DNA of 64,000 nt from an uncultured Tidjanibacter sp. (GCA_947852905.1 CANTVF010000003.1:248001-312000); one strand, 5' to 3'. Counted from the first letter of the stretch, positions 55,012 to 63,764 are shown. Numbers and translations are program-made. The notes: generated from the sequence alone by a model not told the origin.

Positions 55012-56772
55012 TCAGCGTACTATCTTTATGTCTTTGATGCGCAACTGTGGCGTAGTCTTGCCGCGGTAATGGTTTTCGACCACCGTGTAGCAAACGTCTA
55101 TGGGCCTGCCGCCGCGTATCCATTCGTAATAGGTCGGTTGCTGGAACGCTATGGCCGCTATCGTGGTATTCGGCTTCTGTTTCTGCGTCAGGTCCATGCG
55201 CAAGTGTTCCCTTTCGGCGCCTACCAGTTTGGCGTCGCCGCGGTTACTTACGCCGCGCGTTACGAATACCGGAGCCGTATTGCCCGGCCCGAACGGCTGG
55301 AACGCTTCCAGCGTGGCGCGGAACGAAGGGGTTATGTCGCTGAACAATAGTTCGGAATCTATCTCTACCTGAGGGATAAGCATGTTCGGGTCTATGTTCG
55401 TCTCGACGTATTCGTTGAATCGTCTCGTAAACTCTTCGACGTTTTCCGGTCGCATGGTAAGACCTGCGGCATACATGTGGCCGCCGAAGTTTTCGAGCAG
55501 ATCTGCGCACGATTCCACCGCCTGATACAGGTCGAAGCCCGGCACGCTGCGGGCGGATCCCGTGACGAATCCGTTGCTCATTGTCAGCACTACCGTCGGG
55601 CGGTAGTAGGTCTCTATAAGCCGTGATGCCACTATTCCCACGATGCCTTTCATCCATTTGGGATTGTAGACGACAGTGCTTTTGAGCTCTTTATACTCAG
55701 GGTGGCTCTCTATGTAACTGTGGGCTTCCAGCGTTACGGAACGGTCTATGCTTTTGCGTGCCTGATTGCTGCTGTCGATGAAGGTGCCGAATTCGTCGGC
55801 GAGATCTTCGTTTCGCTCGACGAGAAGGTTTACGGCCGCATGTCCGCCCGACGGCGCCGATCTGTCTTCGTCACGGTCTACCGCCATACGGCCTGCAGCG
55901 TTTATTCGCGGCCCTATCTTGAATACTATATCGTCCACGGTGATCTTGTGTCCCTCCAGACCGCATATCTTGATGATCGATTGCAGCCCCTTGCGCGGAT
56001 TGTCGTTCAGTTTCCGCAGGCCGTAGTGGGCGAGTATCCTGTTTTCCCCTACCAGCGGTACTATGTCCGCGGCGGTACTCACTACCACCAGATCGAGCAG
56101 ACCGACGATTTTCTCGAACGGGATACCCTTGAGCTGGCTGTAGCCCTGCACGAGTTTGAAGCCGACACCGCATCCCGACAGCTCGTCGAAAGGATAACCG
56201 TCGTCCGGCCGCTTGGGATCGAGCACGGCCACGGCGGCGGGAATTGCGTCACCGGGAAGGTGGTGGTCGCAGATGATGAAATCTATTCCCAGCTCGTTGG
56301 CATAGGCCACTTTTTCGACAGCCTTTATTCCGCAGTCCAGCGCGATGATGAGGTTTACTCCGTTTCTTTTCGCATAATCTACACCGGTTTTGGATATGCC
56401 GTACCCTTCCGTATAACGGTCGGGTATGTAGAACAGCATATCTTTCACACCCATCTGCCTGAGGAAGATATATACCAAGGCAACGGCCGTGGTGCCGTCG
56501 ACGTCGTAATCACCGTATACCATGATCTTTTCACCATGGGTGATAGCTTGGTCGATGCGCCTCACCGCCTTGTCCATATCCTTCATCAGGAACGGGTCGT
56601 GCAGGTCGGACAGCTTGGGGCTGAAGAACCTTGAAGCTTGTTCGTAAGTGTCTATGCCTCTTTGTACGAGTAGGTTGGCAAGCACTCTGGGAATCCCGGT
56701 CGCGGCAGCCAGTTCGGCCACCTTCCGGGGATCACCCTGAGGCTTGATCACCCAACGTTTTTCGATAGGCAT
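55012..56772 (-). CDS. recJ: Single-stranded-DNA-specific exonuclease RecJ
   Basis: RecJ degrades single-stranded DNA 5' to 3' in recombination and mismatch repair. In 586 residues it shows the DHH phosphoesterase motifs VYGDYDVDGTTAV (motif I), ALDCGIK, FIICDHHLPGD (motif III, DHH) and the DHHA1 segment with NFGGHMYAAGLTM. All metal ligands of the family appear present. Its start lies inside the 3' end of lipB (41-bp overlap), and recJ is the last gene of a lipA-lipB-recJ transcript. Confidence 0.95.
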   Translation of the reverse strand: MPIEKRWVIKPQGDPRKVAELAAATGIPRVLANLLVQRGIDTYEQASRFFSPKLSDLHDPFLMKDMDKAVRRIDQAITHGEKIMVYGDYDVDGTTAVALVYIFLRQMGVKDMLFYIPDRYTEGYGISKTGVDYAKRNGVNLIIALDCGIKAVEKVAYANELGIDFIICDHHLPGDAIPAAVAVLDPKRPDDGYPFDELSGCGVGFKLVQGYSQLKGIPFEKIVGLLDLVVVSTAADIVPLVGENRILAHYGLRKLNDNPRKGLQSIIKICGLEGHKITVDDIVFKIGPRINAAGRMAVDRDEDRSAPSGGHAAVNLLVERNEDLADEFGTFIDSSNQARKSIDRSVTLEAHSYIESHPEYKELKSTVVYNPKWMKGIVGIVASRLIETYYRPTVVLTMSNGFVTGSARSVPGFDLYQAVESCADLLENFGGHMYAAGLTMRPENVEEFTRRFNEYVETNIDPNMLIPQVEIDSELLFSDITPSFRATLEAFQPFGPGNTAPVFVTRGVSNRGDAKLVGAEREHLRMDLTQKQKPNTTIAAIAFQQPTYYEWIRGGRPIDVCYTVVENHYRGKTTPQLRIKDIKIVR

Positions 56773-57466
56773 AATCTTCTATTTTTATTTTAATATTTAT
56801 AATCTTCTCCAGATGCGCCATGAACGCCATTTTGACGGCTTCCATGTCGGCCGCTTCGCCCGTTTCGCGAGCTATCGAAGTAGCCCCCCTGTCGGCGAAT
56901 CCGCACGGATTGATGTAGTCGAACCACTTCAAGTCCGTGTTGACGTTCAGCGCGAAACCGTGCATCGTGACATAACGCGACGAGCGCACTCCTATGGCTG
57001 CAATCTTGCGTAACGGGCCTTTGTCGGTAAGCCATACGCCTGCAGCACCGGCTACACGCGTACCGCTTATGCCCCATTCGGCCACCGTCCTTATGACAGC
57101 CTCTTCGAGCGAGTGTATATAGTCGCGCAATCCGATACCTTCCCGTTCGAGATCGAGTATCGGATAACCTACCAGCTGACCCGGTCCGTGAAACGTTATG
57201 TCACCGCCGCGGTCTATATGGTAAAACGATGCACCCTGTTGTTTCAGGAAATCTTCGGCCACGAGCATGTTCTCTTCGTGGCCGCTTTTGCCCAGCGTAT
57301 ATACCGCCGGGTGTTCGCAGAGCAACAAAAATTGCTCCGCTTTTATCGCAGGATCCTGCTTGGATGCCAGAAGATGCCCGAAAATGTCCTTTTGCATTTC
57401 CCAGCACTCGGCATAGTCGATAACGCCCAAGTCACGGCATATTACTGTTTCCTTCGGCGTTTCCAT
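56732..57466 (-). CDS. lipB: Octanoyl-[ACP]:protein octanoyltransferase
   Basis: LipB moves octanoyl from ACP to the lipoyl domains of 2-oxoacid dehydrogenases or GcvH. The 244 residues contain RGGDITFHGPGQLVGYP near residue 85, the acyl-binding KIAAIGVRSSRYVTMHGFAL, and the catalytic Cys in INPCGFADRGATS. The protein is slightly longer than usual at the C-terminus, where 41 bp are shared with recJ. It starts just after lipA (2 bp gap), whose product inserts sulfur into the octanoyl group, so they form a functional pair. Confidence 0.95.
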   Translation of the reverse strand: METPKETVICRDLGVIDYAECWEMQKDIFGHLLASKQDPAIKAEQFLLLCEHPAVYTLGKSGHEENMLVAEDFLKQQGASFYHIDRGGDITFHGPGQLVGYPILDLEREGIGLRDYIHSLEEAVIRTVAEWGISGTRVAGAAGVWLTDKGPLRKIAAIGVRSSRYVTMHGFALNVNTDLKWFDYINPCGFADRGATSIARETGEAADMEAVKMAFMAHLEKIINIKIKIEDYAYRKTLGDQASG

Positions 57467-57468
57467 AG

Positions 57469-58353
57469 TCAGTCTTGTTTATTTATGCTTCCCAGAGCCT
57501 GTTCGGCCAGATAGGACGAGCGTACGAGCGGCGCACTCGCCACATATTTGAATCCGCGCATTCGAGCCAGATCGCCGTACATGGCGAATTTGCCCGGCGT
57601 AACGTATTCGGCTACGGGATAATGTGCCAGCGTCGGACGCAGGTATTGACCGAGAGTCACTATCGAGCAGCCCACGTCGGCCAGATCGTCGAGCGTGCGC
57701 AGTATCTCCTCTTCCGTTTCGCCGAGACCGAGCATGATGCCGCTTTTGGCTACGGCGCCGCGCGAGGCTATGTACCGGAGCACTTCTAGCGAGGTGCGGT
57801 ATTTAGCCCGCGACCTTACCATGGGCGTGAGCCTTTCGACCGTTTCGATATTGTGCCCGATGATGTCGGGCTTGGCGTCTATGACCGTGTCGAGCATTTC
57901 GGTGCGGCCGTCGAAGTCGGGTATTAAGACTTCTATCGTTGTGGACGGATTGACTTCCCTGATCGCACGTATCACCGCAGCCCAATGGGCAGCTCCGCCG
58001 TCGGGCAGGTCGTCCCTGTCTACGGAGGTGAGTACGGCATGTTTGAGTCCCATGAGACGTATGGACTCGGCGACCTCGCGGGGTTCGCTCTCTTCTGGCG
58101 GTAGCGGCCTGCCGGTTTTTGTGGCGCAGAATTTACACGAGCGCGTGCATATGTCACCCAAAATCATGAACGTGGCTGTCCTTCTGCTCCAGCATTCCGA
58201 TTTGTTGGGACACTTGCCGCTGTCGCAGATAGTGTGCAGATGATGTTTCTCCACTATCTTGGACACGTCGGCGAATGTATCGTCGTTATGGAGTTTGATC
58301 TTGAGCCAACCGGGTTTGAGATTTTTAGCTACCTTATCGTTGTTGTAAGGCAT
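57469..58353 (-). CDS. lipA: Lipoyl synthase
   Basis: A radical-SAM enzyme that inserts two sulfurs into protein-bound octanoyl. The start MPYNNDKVAKNLKPGWLKIK gives 294 residues; 24 upstream codons are not conserved. The auxiliary cluster ligands are Cys43, Cys48 and Cys54 (CDSGKCPNKSEC), the radical-SAM ligands Cys69, Cys73 and Cys76 (CTRSCKFC), and the C-terminal Ser motif is VRSSYLAEQ. All known functional residues are present. It is the first gene of the lipA-lipB-recJ unit. Confidence 0.97.
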   Translation of the reverse strand: MPYNNDKVAKNLKPGWLKIKLHNDDTFADVSKIVEKHHLHTICDSGKCPNKSECWSRRTATFMILGDICTRSCKFCATKTGRPLPPEESEPREVAESIRLMGLKHAVLTSVDRDDLPDGGAAHWAAVIRAIREVNPSTTIEVLIPDFDGRTEMLDTVIDAKPDIIGHNIETVERLTPMVRSRAKYRTSLEVLRYIASRGAVAKSGIMLGLGETEEEILRTLDDLADVGCSIVTLGQYLRPTLAHYPVAEYVTPGKFAMYGDLARMRGFKYVASAPLVRSSYLAEQALGSINKQD

Positions 58354-58379
58354 TGTATTATTATTTTTTCCAATTGATA

Positions 58380-58387
58380 CAAAAGTA
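58380..58387 (-). promoter_or_regulatory. -7 element of lipA-lipB-recJ
   Basis: TACTTTTG on the minus strand, 27 bp before the lipA start; the -33 box is unclear. Confidence 0.5.
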
Positions 58388-58797
58388 GCTATAATTTTTC
58401 GATTTATTATTACTACGCACCGCAAAATCGCCCCAAATAACGTTTGCGGCAGTTATGCACTTAGGGTTGAGAGCCTTGCATGCCGCGAAGATGTCTCTTG
58501 CGCTCGCGTTCCGGAAAGGCGCCGGCAACGGCAGGCCTGATTTTTGTGGCGGCGGAATAACGCGGCGGGACCGGTCGTGAAAAGTTTCCGTTGTAGTTGC
58601 TTTTATGCGGTTAGGGTGTGTCGGGGCTGTGTCGGTTTCCGCGGTGCGCATGTTGTCGTGCAGATAGTGGCGGGATACGGATGTCGTCACGTCTGATTGT
58701 GTCGGTATTGCGGCGTATACGCCGTCGGTGGAGTATGCGTCCGTTGCGGCGAGAGTGGTTGGTAATGAGTAAAGTATAATTATAATTTTCAGAATAT
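58388..58797. other. Divergent intergenic region
   Basis: About 400 bp between lipA and the membrane-protein gene. No coding frame, RNA, or clear plus-strand promoter was recognised. Confidence 0.4.
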
Positions 58798-59463
58798 ATG
58801 TACGTGAAGAATAACTGGGCGTTCGTCGTCTACAAATTCGTCTTGCTTGCGGTGTGCGGTTACGGCATCGCATGCCATATGAACGGAGACTGGGCTTCGT
58901 TCAACTACTATACGGTGCTGAGCAATACGGCCTGTTTCGTCTATTTTCTCACGTCGCTGGTCGTGAACATACGCCGCATGGCCGCGGGAGAGAGTGTCGA
59001 GACGTGGCGGCCGCGCGTCGAGGGCGCCGTAGTTTTCTGTATCACCGTGACGTTTCTGATATACCATTTCGTCCTGCGCCCCGAAGCGTTCCGCATGGGT
59101 AACGACGGTAATTTCTATTCGGCCCTCAACATGGCACAGCACTACATAGTGCCTATCATGACGATCGGCGACTGGCTGCTGTTCTGCCCTAAGGGAAAAT
59201 GGCGCAAGGGCGATCCTGCCTCTTGGTTGTTGATTCCGCTGTTCTATTTCGTCTATATTTTGATCCGGGCGCCGTTCGCGGGTAACATAGGCGGTACCTC
59301 CAGCCCGTATCCCTATGCGTTCATAGATATTCAGGCCAACGGCGTAGGCGTAGTGGCGCGTAACGCATTGCTGGCGGCTGTCGGTATGCTCGCTCTGGCA
59401 TATATTCTGTATGCCGTGGATATGCTGCTCGCGCGTGCCGGGAGAAAAAGAAAAATGCGTTAG
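58798..59463 (+). CDS. Pr6Pr-type, FAR-17a/AIG1-like membrane protein
   Basis: 221 residues with six hydrophobic helices. The paired signatures FNYYTVLSN (Thr39) and NMAQHYIVPIMTIGDWLLF (His115) match the Pr6Pr family and its relatives FAR-17a/AIG1. In the human proteins AIG1 and ADTRP, a membrane Thr and His form the hydrolase site for fatty acid esters of hydroxy fatty acids. An enzymatic role here is therefore possible but inferred. It is 315 bp upstream of the 5-alpha-reductase homologue on the same strand, so a link to lipid or steroid processing is plausible. Confidence 0.72.
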   Translation: MYVKNNWAFVVYKFVLLAVCGYGIACHMNGDWASFNYYTVLSNTACFVYFLTSLVVNIRRMAAGESVETWRPRVEGAVVFCITVTFLIYHFVLRPEAFRMGNDGNFYSALNMAQHYIVPIMTIGDWLLFCPKGKWRKGDPASWLLIPLFYFVYILIRAPFAGNIGGTSSPYPYAFIDIQANGVGVVARNALLAAVGMLALAYILYAVDMLLARAGRKRKMR

Positions 59464-59507
59464 GGGCGTAACGTTTATCGTAATTTGTTATATTTACAAT
59501 CCGTAAG

Positions 59508-59542
59508 CCGCCGAAGTATACCGTCTGCGTATGTTTCGGCGG
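59508..59542 (+). terminator. Weak hairpin after the membrane-protein gene
   Basis: CCGCCGAA and TTCGGCGG pair across 19 bases, without a T tract. Otherwise 59464-59778 shows no gene or promoter I can support. Confidence 0.35.
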
Positions 59543-59778
59543 ACGGTATGTCGTATGTCCGATCGGCTCCGGCGCTTTTCCCGTTACGGTCTGTCATGGC
59601 GTTTTAGCCCGATAGTATACGCTTGACGAGTGTATGTATTTTACATTGTCCTGACATTCGTTAAGTGCGTATTGGTTTGTTGCCGGATATGGCGCGGTTT
59701 CGTAAGGCTGGATTGTTATGGCGGCAGTCGCGATGCATACCGGATTGTTAAGACGACTAAACGATAATTATTGTTGCG

Positions 59779-60540
59779 ATGCATGCTTTCAATGTACTTC
59801 TGATTACGATGACCGTATTGGCCGTCGTGGTATTCGTGGCGCTGTTCTTCGTGGATGCCGGTTACGGTATGCTGCTCGACCGCAAGTGGGGTAAAACGGT
59901 GCCGAACAAAATAGGGTGGTTCGTGATGGAAGCTCCCGTTTTCGTGGCCATGACGGTGCTGTGGCTTATGTCCGACCGTCGTTTCGAGATAACGCCGCTC
60001 TGTTTCCTGCTGCTTTTTCAGGCGCATTATTTCCAGCGGGCGTTCATATTTCCGTTCCTGCTCAAGGGACGCGGCCGCATGCCTATAGCCATAATAGCGA
60101 TGGGTATAGTGTTCAATCTCGTGAATGCCCTCATGCAGGGAGGGTGGATCTTCTATCTTTCGCCGGCCGACCGTTATACGCCGCAATGGCTGCTGACGCC
60201 GCAGTTTATCGTAGGAACGGTAATATTCATAGCGGGCATGGTGATAAACCTCCATTCCGACTACATAATCCGTCATCTTCGCAAAGACGGCGATACGGGA
60301 CATTACATACCTTACGGAGGCATGTTCCGTTACGTGAGTTCGGCCAATTATTTCGGCGAGCTGACCGAGTGGGTGGGATTCGCCATACTGACTTGGTCGT
60401 GGTCGGGTGCCGTGTTCGCTCTGTGGACTTTCGCCAATCTCGCGCCTCGCGCCGTGTCGATACGCAAACGTTACGAAGCCGAATTCGGGGACGAGTTCAG
60501 GCGTCTGAAACGTAAAAGCATAATACCATTCATTTTCTGA
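59779..60540 (+). CDS. Steroid 5-alpha-reductase family enzyme
   Basis: A 253-residue multi-helix membrane protein strikingly like human SRD5A1/2: KIGWFVMEAPVF, HYFQRAFIFPFL, NLHSDYIIRHLRK, IPYGGMFRYVSSANYFGEL, EWVGFAILTWSW and a C-terminal KSIIPFIF. Family enzymes use NADPH to reduce the 4,5 double bond of 3-oxo-delta-4 steroids to the 5-alpha form. Glu51 and Tyr84 line up with the catalytic Glu57 and Tyr91 of SRD5A2; the neighbouring Gln56 is Met here. The OYE gene starts 3 bp after its stop, so they are coupled. In gut Bacteroidales such genes were linked to allo bile acid formation; the substrate here is inferred. Confidence 0.88.
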   Translation: MHAFNVLLITMTVLAVVVFVALFFVDAGYGMLLDRKWGKTVPNKIGWFVMEAPVFVAMTVLWLMSDRRFEITPLCFLLLFQAHYFQRAFIFPFLLKGRGRMPIAIIAMGIVFNLVNALMQGGWIFYLSPADRYTPQWLLTPQFIVGTVIFIAGMVINLHSDYIIRHLRKDGDTGHYIPYGGMFRYVSSANYFGELTEWVGFAILTWSWSGAVFALWTFANLAPRAVSIRKRYEAEFGDEFRRLKRKSIIPFIF

Positions 60541-60543
60541 CGT

Positions 60544-61767
60544 ATGAAAAATTCACTTCTGTTTACGCCGGCCTCCATTGGCCCGTTGACGTTGCGTAAC
60601 CGCACGATACGGTCGGCAGCGTTCGAAAGCATGTGCGAGAATAATGCCCCGACACAGCAACTTGAGGATTACCACCGTAGCGTAGCCGCAGGCGGCATCG
60701 GAATGACCACTCTGGCGTATGCGTCGGTGACGCGCAACGGACTTTCGTTCGAGCGCCAGTTGTGGCTGCGCCGCGAGATAGTTCCTGCTTTGCGAAAGAT
60801 AACCGATGCCATACACCGCGAAGGGGCGGCAGCCTCAATACAGATAGGGCACTGCGGCAACATGTCCAAAAGGAGCGTAGCCGGCGAGATGCCCGTTTCG
60901 GCATCCGGAGGTATAAATATATATTCCCCCACTTTAGTCCGTGCGTTGCGCGAAAGCGAGATCCGCGATATAGCGCGCGCTTTCGGCGAGGCTACGTCGT
61001 TGGCTCGCGAAGCCGGATTCGATGCGGTAGAGATGCATGCCGGTCACGGCTATCTGCTCAGCCAGTTCCTGTCGCCGTATACCAATCATCGTCGCGACAG
61101 TTACGGAGGTTCGCTCGCCAACCGGATGCGTTTCATGAACATGGCCCTTTCGGAGGTCATGACGGCTGCCGGCGGCGATATGGCCGTGCTTGTCAAGACC
61201 AATATGCGCGACGGATTCAAGGGGGGCATAGAGATCGACGAAGGTCTTGAGATAGCCAAGGAGCTGGAGCGGGGCGGCGCTCATGCGCTCGTGCTGAGCG
61301 GCGGTTTCGTGAGCCGTGCACCCATGTATGTTATGCGCGGAGAGATGCCGATAAAGACTTTGACTCATTATATGAATTGCTGGTGGCTTAAGGCCGGTGT
61401 CCGCATGTTCGGTCGCATGATGATACCGTCGGTGCCGTTCAAGGAGTGTTATTTTCTCGACGACGCTCTCAAGTTCCGTCGGGAACTGAAACTGCCGCTG
61501 GTGTATGTGGGCGGAATAGTGAATCGCGGCAACATAGAGACGGTGCTCGGCAACGGATTCGAGTTCGTGCAGATGGGGCGGTCGTTGATTACCCAACCCG
61601 ACTTTGTAAACCGTATGAGGGAACATGACGACGATCCGTGTTACGGCAGCGGTTGCGAACACAAGAATTACTGTATCGCACGCATGTACACGATAGACAT
61701 GAAGTGTTACAAGGACGTGCCCGACATGCCTGCCAAACTGAAACGCGAGATAGACGGCGTACATTGA
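60544..61767 (+). CDS. Old-yellow-enzyme-type NADH:flavin oxidoreductase (candidate 5-beta-reductase)
   Basis: 407 residues covering the FMN TIM barrel of the OYE family: LFTPASIGPLTLRNRTIRS, QIGHCGNMSKR, DAVEMHAGHGYLLSQFLSP and RRDSYGGSLANR (substrate and FMN site), VGGIVNRGN and FVQMGRSLI. The C-terminus has four Cys in the order C-x4-C-x5-C-x10-C, which may bind an iron-sulfur cluster, but the spacing differs from 2,4-dienoyl-CoA reductase and BaiCD, and the FAD/NAD domains of those enzymes are absent. Three bases separate it from the 5-alpha-reductase gene. Together they could interconvert 3-oxo-5-beta, delta-4 and 5-alpha steroids. Reaction direction is inferred. Confidence 0.85.
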   Translation: MKNSLLFTPASIGPLTLRNRTIRSAAFESMCENNAPTQQLEDYHRSVAAGGIGMTTLAYASVTRNGLSFERQLWLRREIVPALRKITDAIHREGAAASIQIGHCGNMSKRSVAGEMPVSASGGINIYSPTLVRALRESEIRDIARAFGEATSLAREAGFDAVEMHAGHGYLLSQFLSPYTNHRRDSYGGSLANRMRFMNMALSEVMTAAGGDMAVLVKTNMRDGFKGGIEIDEGLEIAKELERGGAHALVLSGGFVSRAPMYVMRGEMPIKTLTHYMNCWWLKAGVRMFGRMMIPSVPFKECYFLDDALKFRRELKLPLVYVGGIVNRGNIETVLGNGFEFVQMGRSLITQPDFVNRMREHDDDPCYGSGCEHKNYCIARMYTIDMKCYKDVPDMPAKLKREIDGVH

Positions 61768-62129
61768 CGCGAATGCCTGACGCTGGTTGTAGCGGCCGTT
61801 GTTTCAGATCGTTTCTCCGGCGGTTTCGTGCGGGCGGCGTGCCGGTGACAGGCGTTGCGCGCAGACTTTTCCGTAACGGTGCAGGGGATGGCCGTGCCTT
61901 CGAGAGAGATTACTGTACCGTTACGATATGGATTTGTGCGGATTTATCGGAAATGCTGCTTGCTGCATTTTCGCGGCATCAGGGATGAAATGTCTGTCTG
62001 TTCGTTGTATGTGTTACGCGTGACCGGGTTATAAAATCATGTCGGATTTTTTTGTACGGCAGTAACTGTCGTTGCGAATCGTTTCCCGATAGTTTCGGAG
62101 TATTTGCTTTAGTGATTTTTCTGGACGGA
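61768..62129. other. Gap between the OYE and SDR genes
   Basis: About 360 bp with no supported gene, hairpin or consensus promoter. The SDR may still be read from the upstream transcript. Confidence 0.4.
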
Positions 62130-62942
62130 ATGAATAAGTCGTATAGTACAAATGGCCATGGCGACCTTTGGGCTGTGGTGACGGGGGCCGGTTCCGGTAT
62201 AGGATTGGCTTTCGCTCGTAATCTCGCCGGCCGCGGATACAATATATTCGCAGTAGGGCGGGAGATGGAACGTCTCCTGACGTGCCGCAGCGAGTTGGAA
62301 TCCCGTTACGGGGTGAGGGTCGTTGCCGAAAGTATGGATCTGGCCTGTCCCGATTCCGCCGAACGGCTTTACGAACGTTATCTCGCAGCGGGAATCAGGG
62401 CGCAGGTGCTTGTAAACGATGCCGGAATGTTCATTTACAACGACATACTCGACACTTCGCAGGATAGAATAGATGCCATACTGATGTTGCATATACGCAC
62501 CGTAGCGACGTTGTGCCGGCTGTTCGCTGCGGATATGGCCTCTTCCGGTGGCGGACATATCGTGAACATGGCGTCGTATTCGGTATGGATGCCTTATCCC
62601 GGTATTGCGTTGTACAGCGCTACCAAGGCTTTCGTGAAGACGTTCTCCGTAGCCTTCGCTAAGGAGGTGTGCGAATGCGGCGTATCGGTTACGGCGGTGT
62701 CTCCTGCAGGTGTGGCTACCGATTTTTACGGTCTTCCGTCGAAACTTCAGAAGCTGGGGCGCAGGCTCGGAGTGTTGTTGACGCCCGATGCCGTGGCACG
62801 CAAGTCTTTGAAGGCGGCTTTCCGCGGCCGCAGGCACATAGTGCCCGGCTGGTATAACCGCATATTCATCCCCCTGTTGCAGCACATGCCCTCGTCGTGC
62901 GTGCGGCTGATAAGGCGCGAAACAAAACGATTCATGCGCTGA
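62130..62942 (+). CDS. Classical SDR, candidate hydroxysteroid dehydrogenase
   Basis: 270 residues from the start MNKSYSTNGHGDLWAVVTG; an earlier in-frame start at 62052 adds an unlikely extension. Cofactor loop TGAGSGIG (19-25 region), NDAGMF in place of the usual NNAG, the Ser of NMASYSVW and Tyr162-x3-Lys166 in YSATKAF make an active SDR likely. The C-terminal part (KLGRRLGVLLTPDAVARKSL, basic end RRETKRFMR) could contact the membrane. The position behind a 5-alpha-reductase and an OYE fits a 3-hydroxysteroid dehydrogenase that completes the iso/allo conversion; this comes from context. Confidence 0.8.
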   Translation: MNKSYSTNGHGDLWAVVTGAGSGIGLAFARNLAGRGYNIFAVGREMERLLTCRSELESRYGVRVVAESMDLACPDSAERLYERYLAAGIRAQVLVNDAGMFIYNDILDTSQDRIDAILMLHIRTVATLCRLFAADMASSGGGHIVNMASYSVWMPYPGIALYSATKAFVKTFSVAFAKEVCECGVSVTAVSPAGVATDFYGLPSKLQKLGRRLGVLLTPDAVARKSLKAAFRGRRHIVPGWYNRIFIPLLQHMPSSCVRLIRRETKRFMR

Positions 62943-63008
62943 TTGTTATGCCGGCATATACGGCGGAGAGTTGCCGACCGTGCATACAGGAACGGTAGTG
63001 ATATACCT

Positions 63009-63043
63009 GAAAAGGGAGGCCTTAGCGAAGACCTCCCTTTTCC
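63009..63043 (-). terminator. Terminator of efp, also facing the SDR
   Basis: GAAAAGGGAGG-CCTT pairs with AAGA-CCTCCCTTTTC around 3 bases, with A/T flanks. It separates the converging SDR and efp genes. Confidence 0.8.
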
Positions 63044-63090
63044 ATGTGTCGGACGACACTTGCCGGAATGTTTGCCGGCTGGTCGTTTCG

Positions 63091-63657
63091 TTATTTTATC
63101 CTTTCGTAGTATTCGCGGGTGCGAGTGTCTACGCGTATCTTGTCGCCGGTGTTGATGAACAGGGGCACCTTAACCGTTGCGCCGGTGTTTACCGTAGCGG
63201 CTTTCAACGAGTTGGAGGATGCCGTATCGCCCTTGATGCCGGGTTCGGTATAGGTTACCTCCATGTCTACGATAGGGGGCAGCTCGGCCGACAGAACGAT
63301 CTCCTTGTCAGTGTGAAACATTACCTCCACGATCTGGCCGTCGGTCATCAGGTCTGCGTTTTCGATCATCTTCTTGTCTATGGTGATCTCCTCGAATGTT
63401 TCCGTGTGCATGAAGTGCGCGCCGAGGTCGTCCTCATAGGTGAACTGGTAGGGGCGGCGTTCCACGCGTACCGGCTCTATCTTTTCGCCTGCCGAAAAGG
63501 TCTTTTCGAGGATACGTCCGTTTTCGAGGTTTTTGAGTTTGGTACGCACGAATGCGGGACCCTTGCCCGGTTTTACGTGCAGGAATTCCACGACGCTCAC
63601 CGTCTTGCCGTCGAGTTCGATGCACATGCCGTTCTTTATGTCTGCTGTTGTTGCCAT
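63091..63657 (-). CDS. efp: Elongation factor P
   Basis: EF-P relieves ribosome stalling at consecutive prolines. The 188 residues form the usual three domains: a KOW-like N-terminal domain with Lys32 at the modified tip ([10 protein letters not shown]), the central OB domain ([20 protein letters not shown]-like, read in parts), and the C-terminal OB domain ending [16 protein letters not shown]. The tip is Lys, so a lysine-type modification could apply, but no modifying gene is in view. A promoter-like TAACTTTG lies upstream. Confidence 0.97.
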   Translation of the reverse strand: MATTADIKNGMCIELDGKTVSVVEFLHVKPGKGPAFVRTKLKNLENGRILEKTFSAGEKIEPVRVERRPYQFTYEDDLGAHFMHTETFEEITIDKKMIENADLMTDGQIVEVMFHTDKEIVLSAELPPIVDMEVTYTEPGIKGDTASSNSLKAATVNTGATVKVPLFINTGDKIRVDTRTREYYERIK

Positions 63658-63733
63658 TTTGTTTATGATTTTGTTTACGAAATTTCGTCGTGATATTTCC
63701 CCTTATGGCGGGGTGCGGCCGTATAAAACAGGA

Positions 63734-63764
63734 CAAAGTTACGATTTTTTCCCGAAACACGAAA
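63734..63764 (-). promoter_or_regulatory. Promoter of efp
   Basis: On the minus strand: TTTC at 63761-63764, 19 bp, TAACTTTG at 63734-63741. The -7 box is perfect and the -33 box has one mismatch. Confidence 0.6.
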
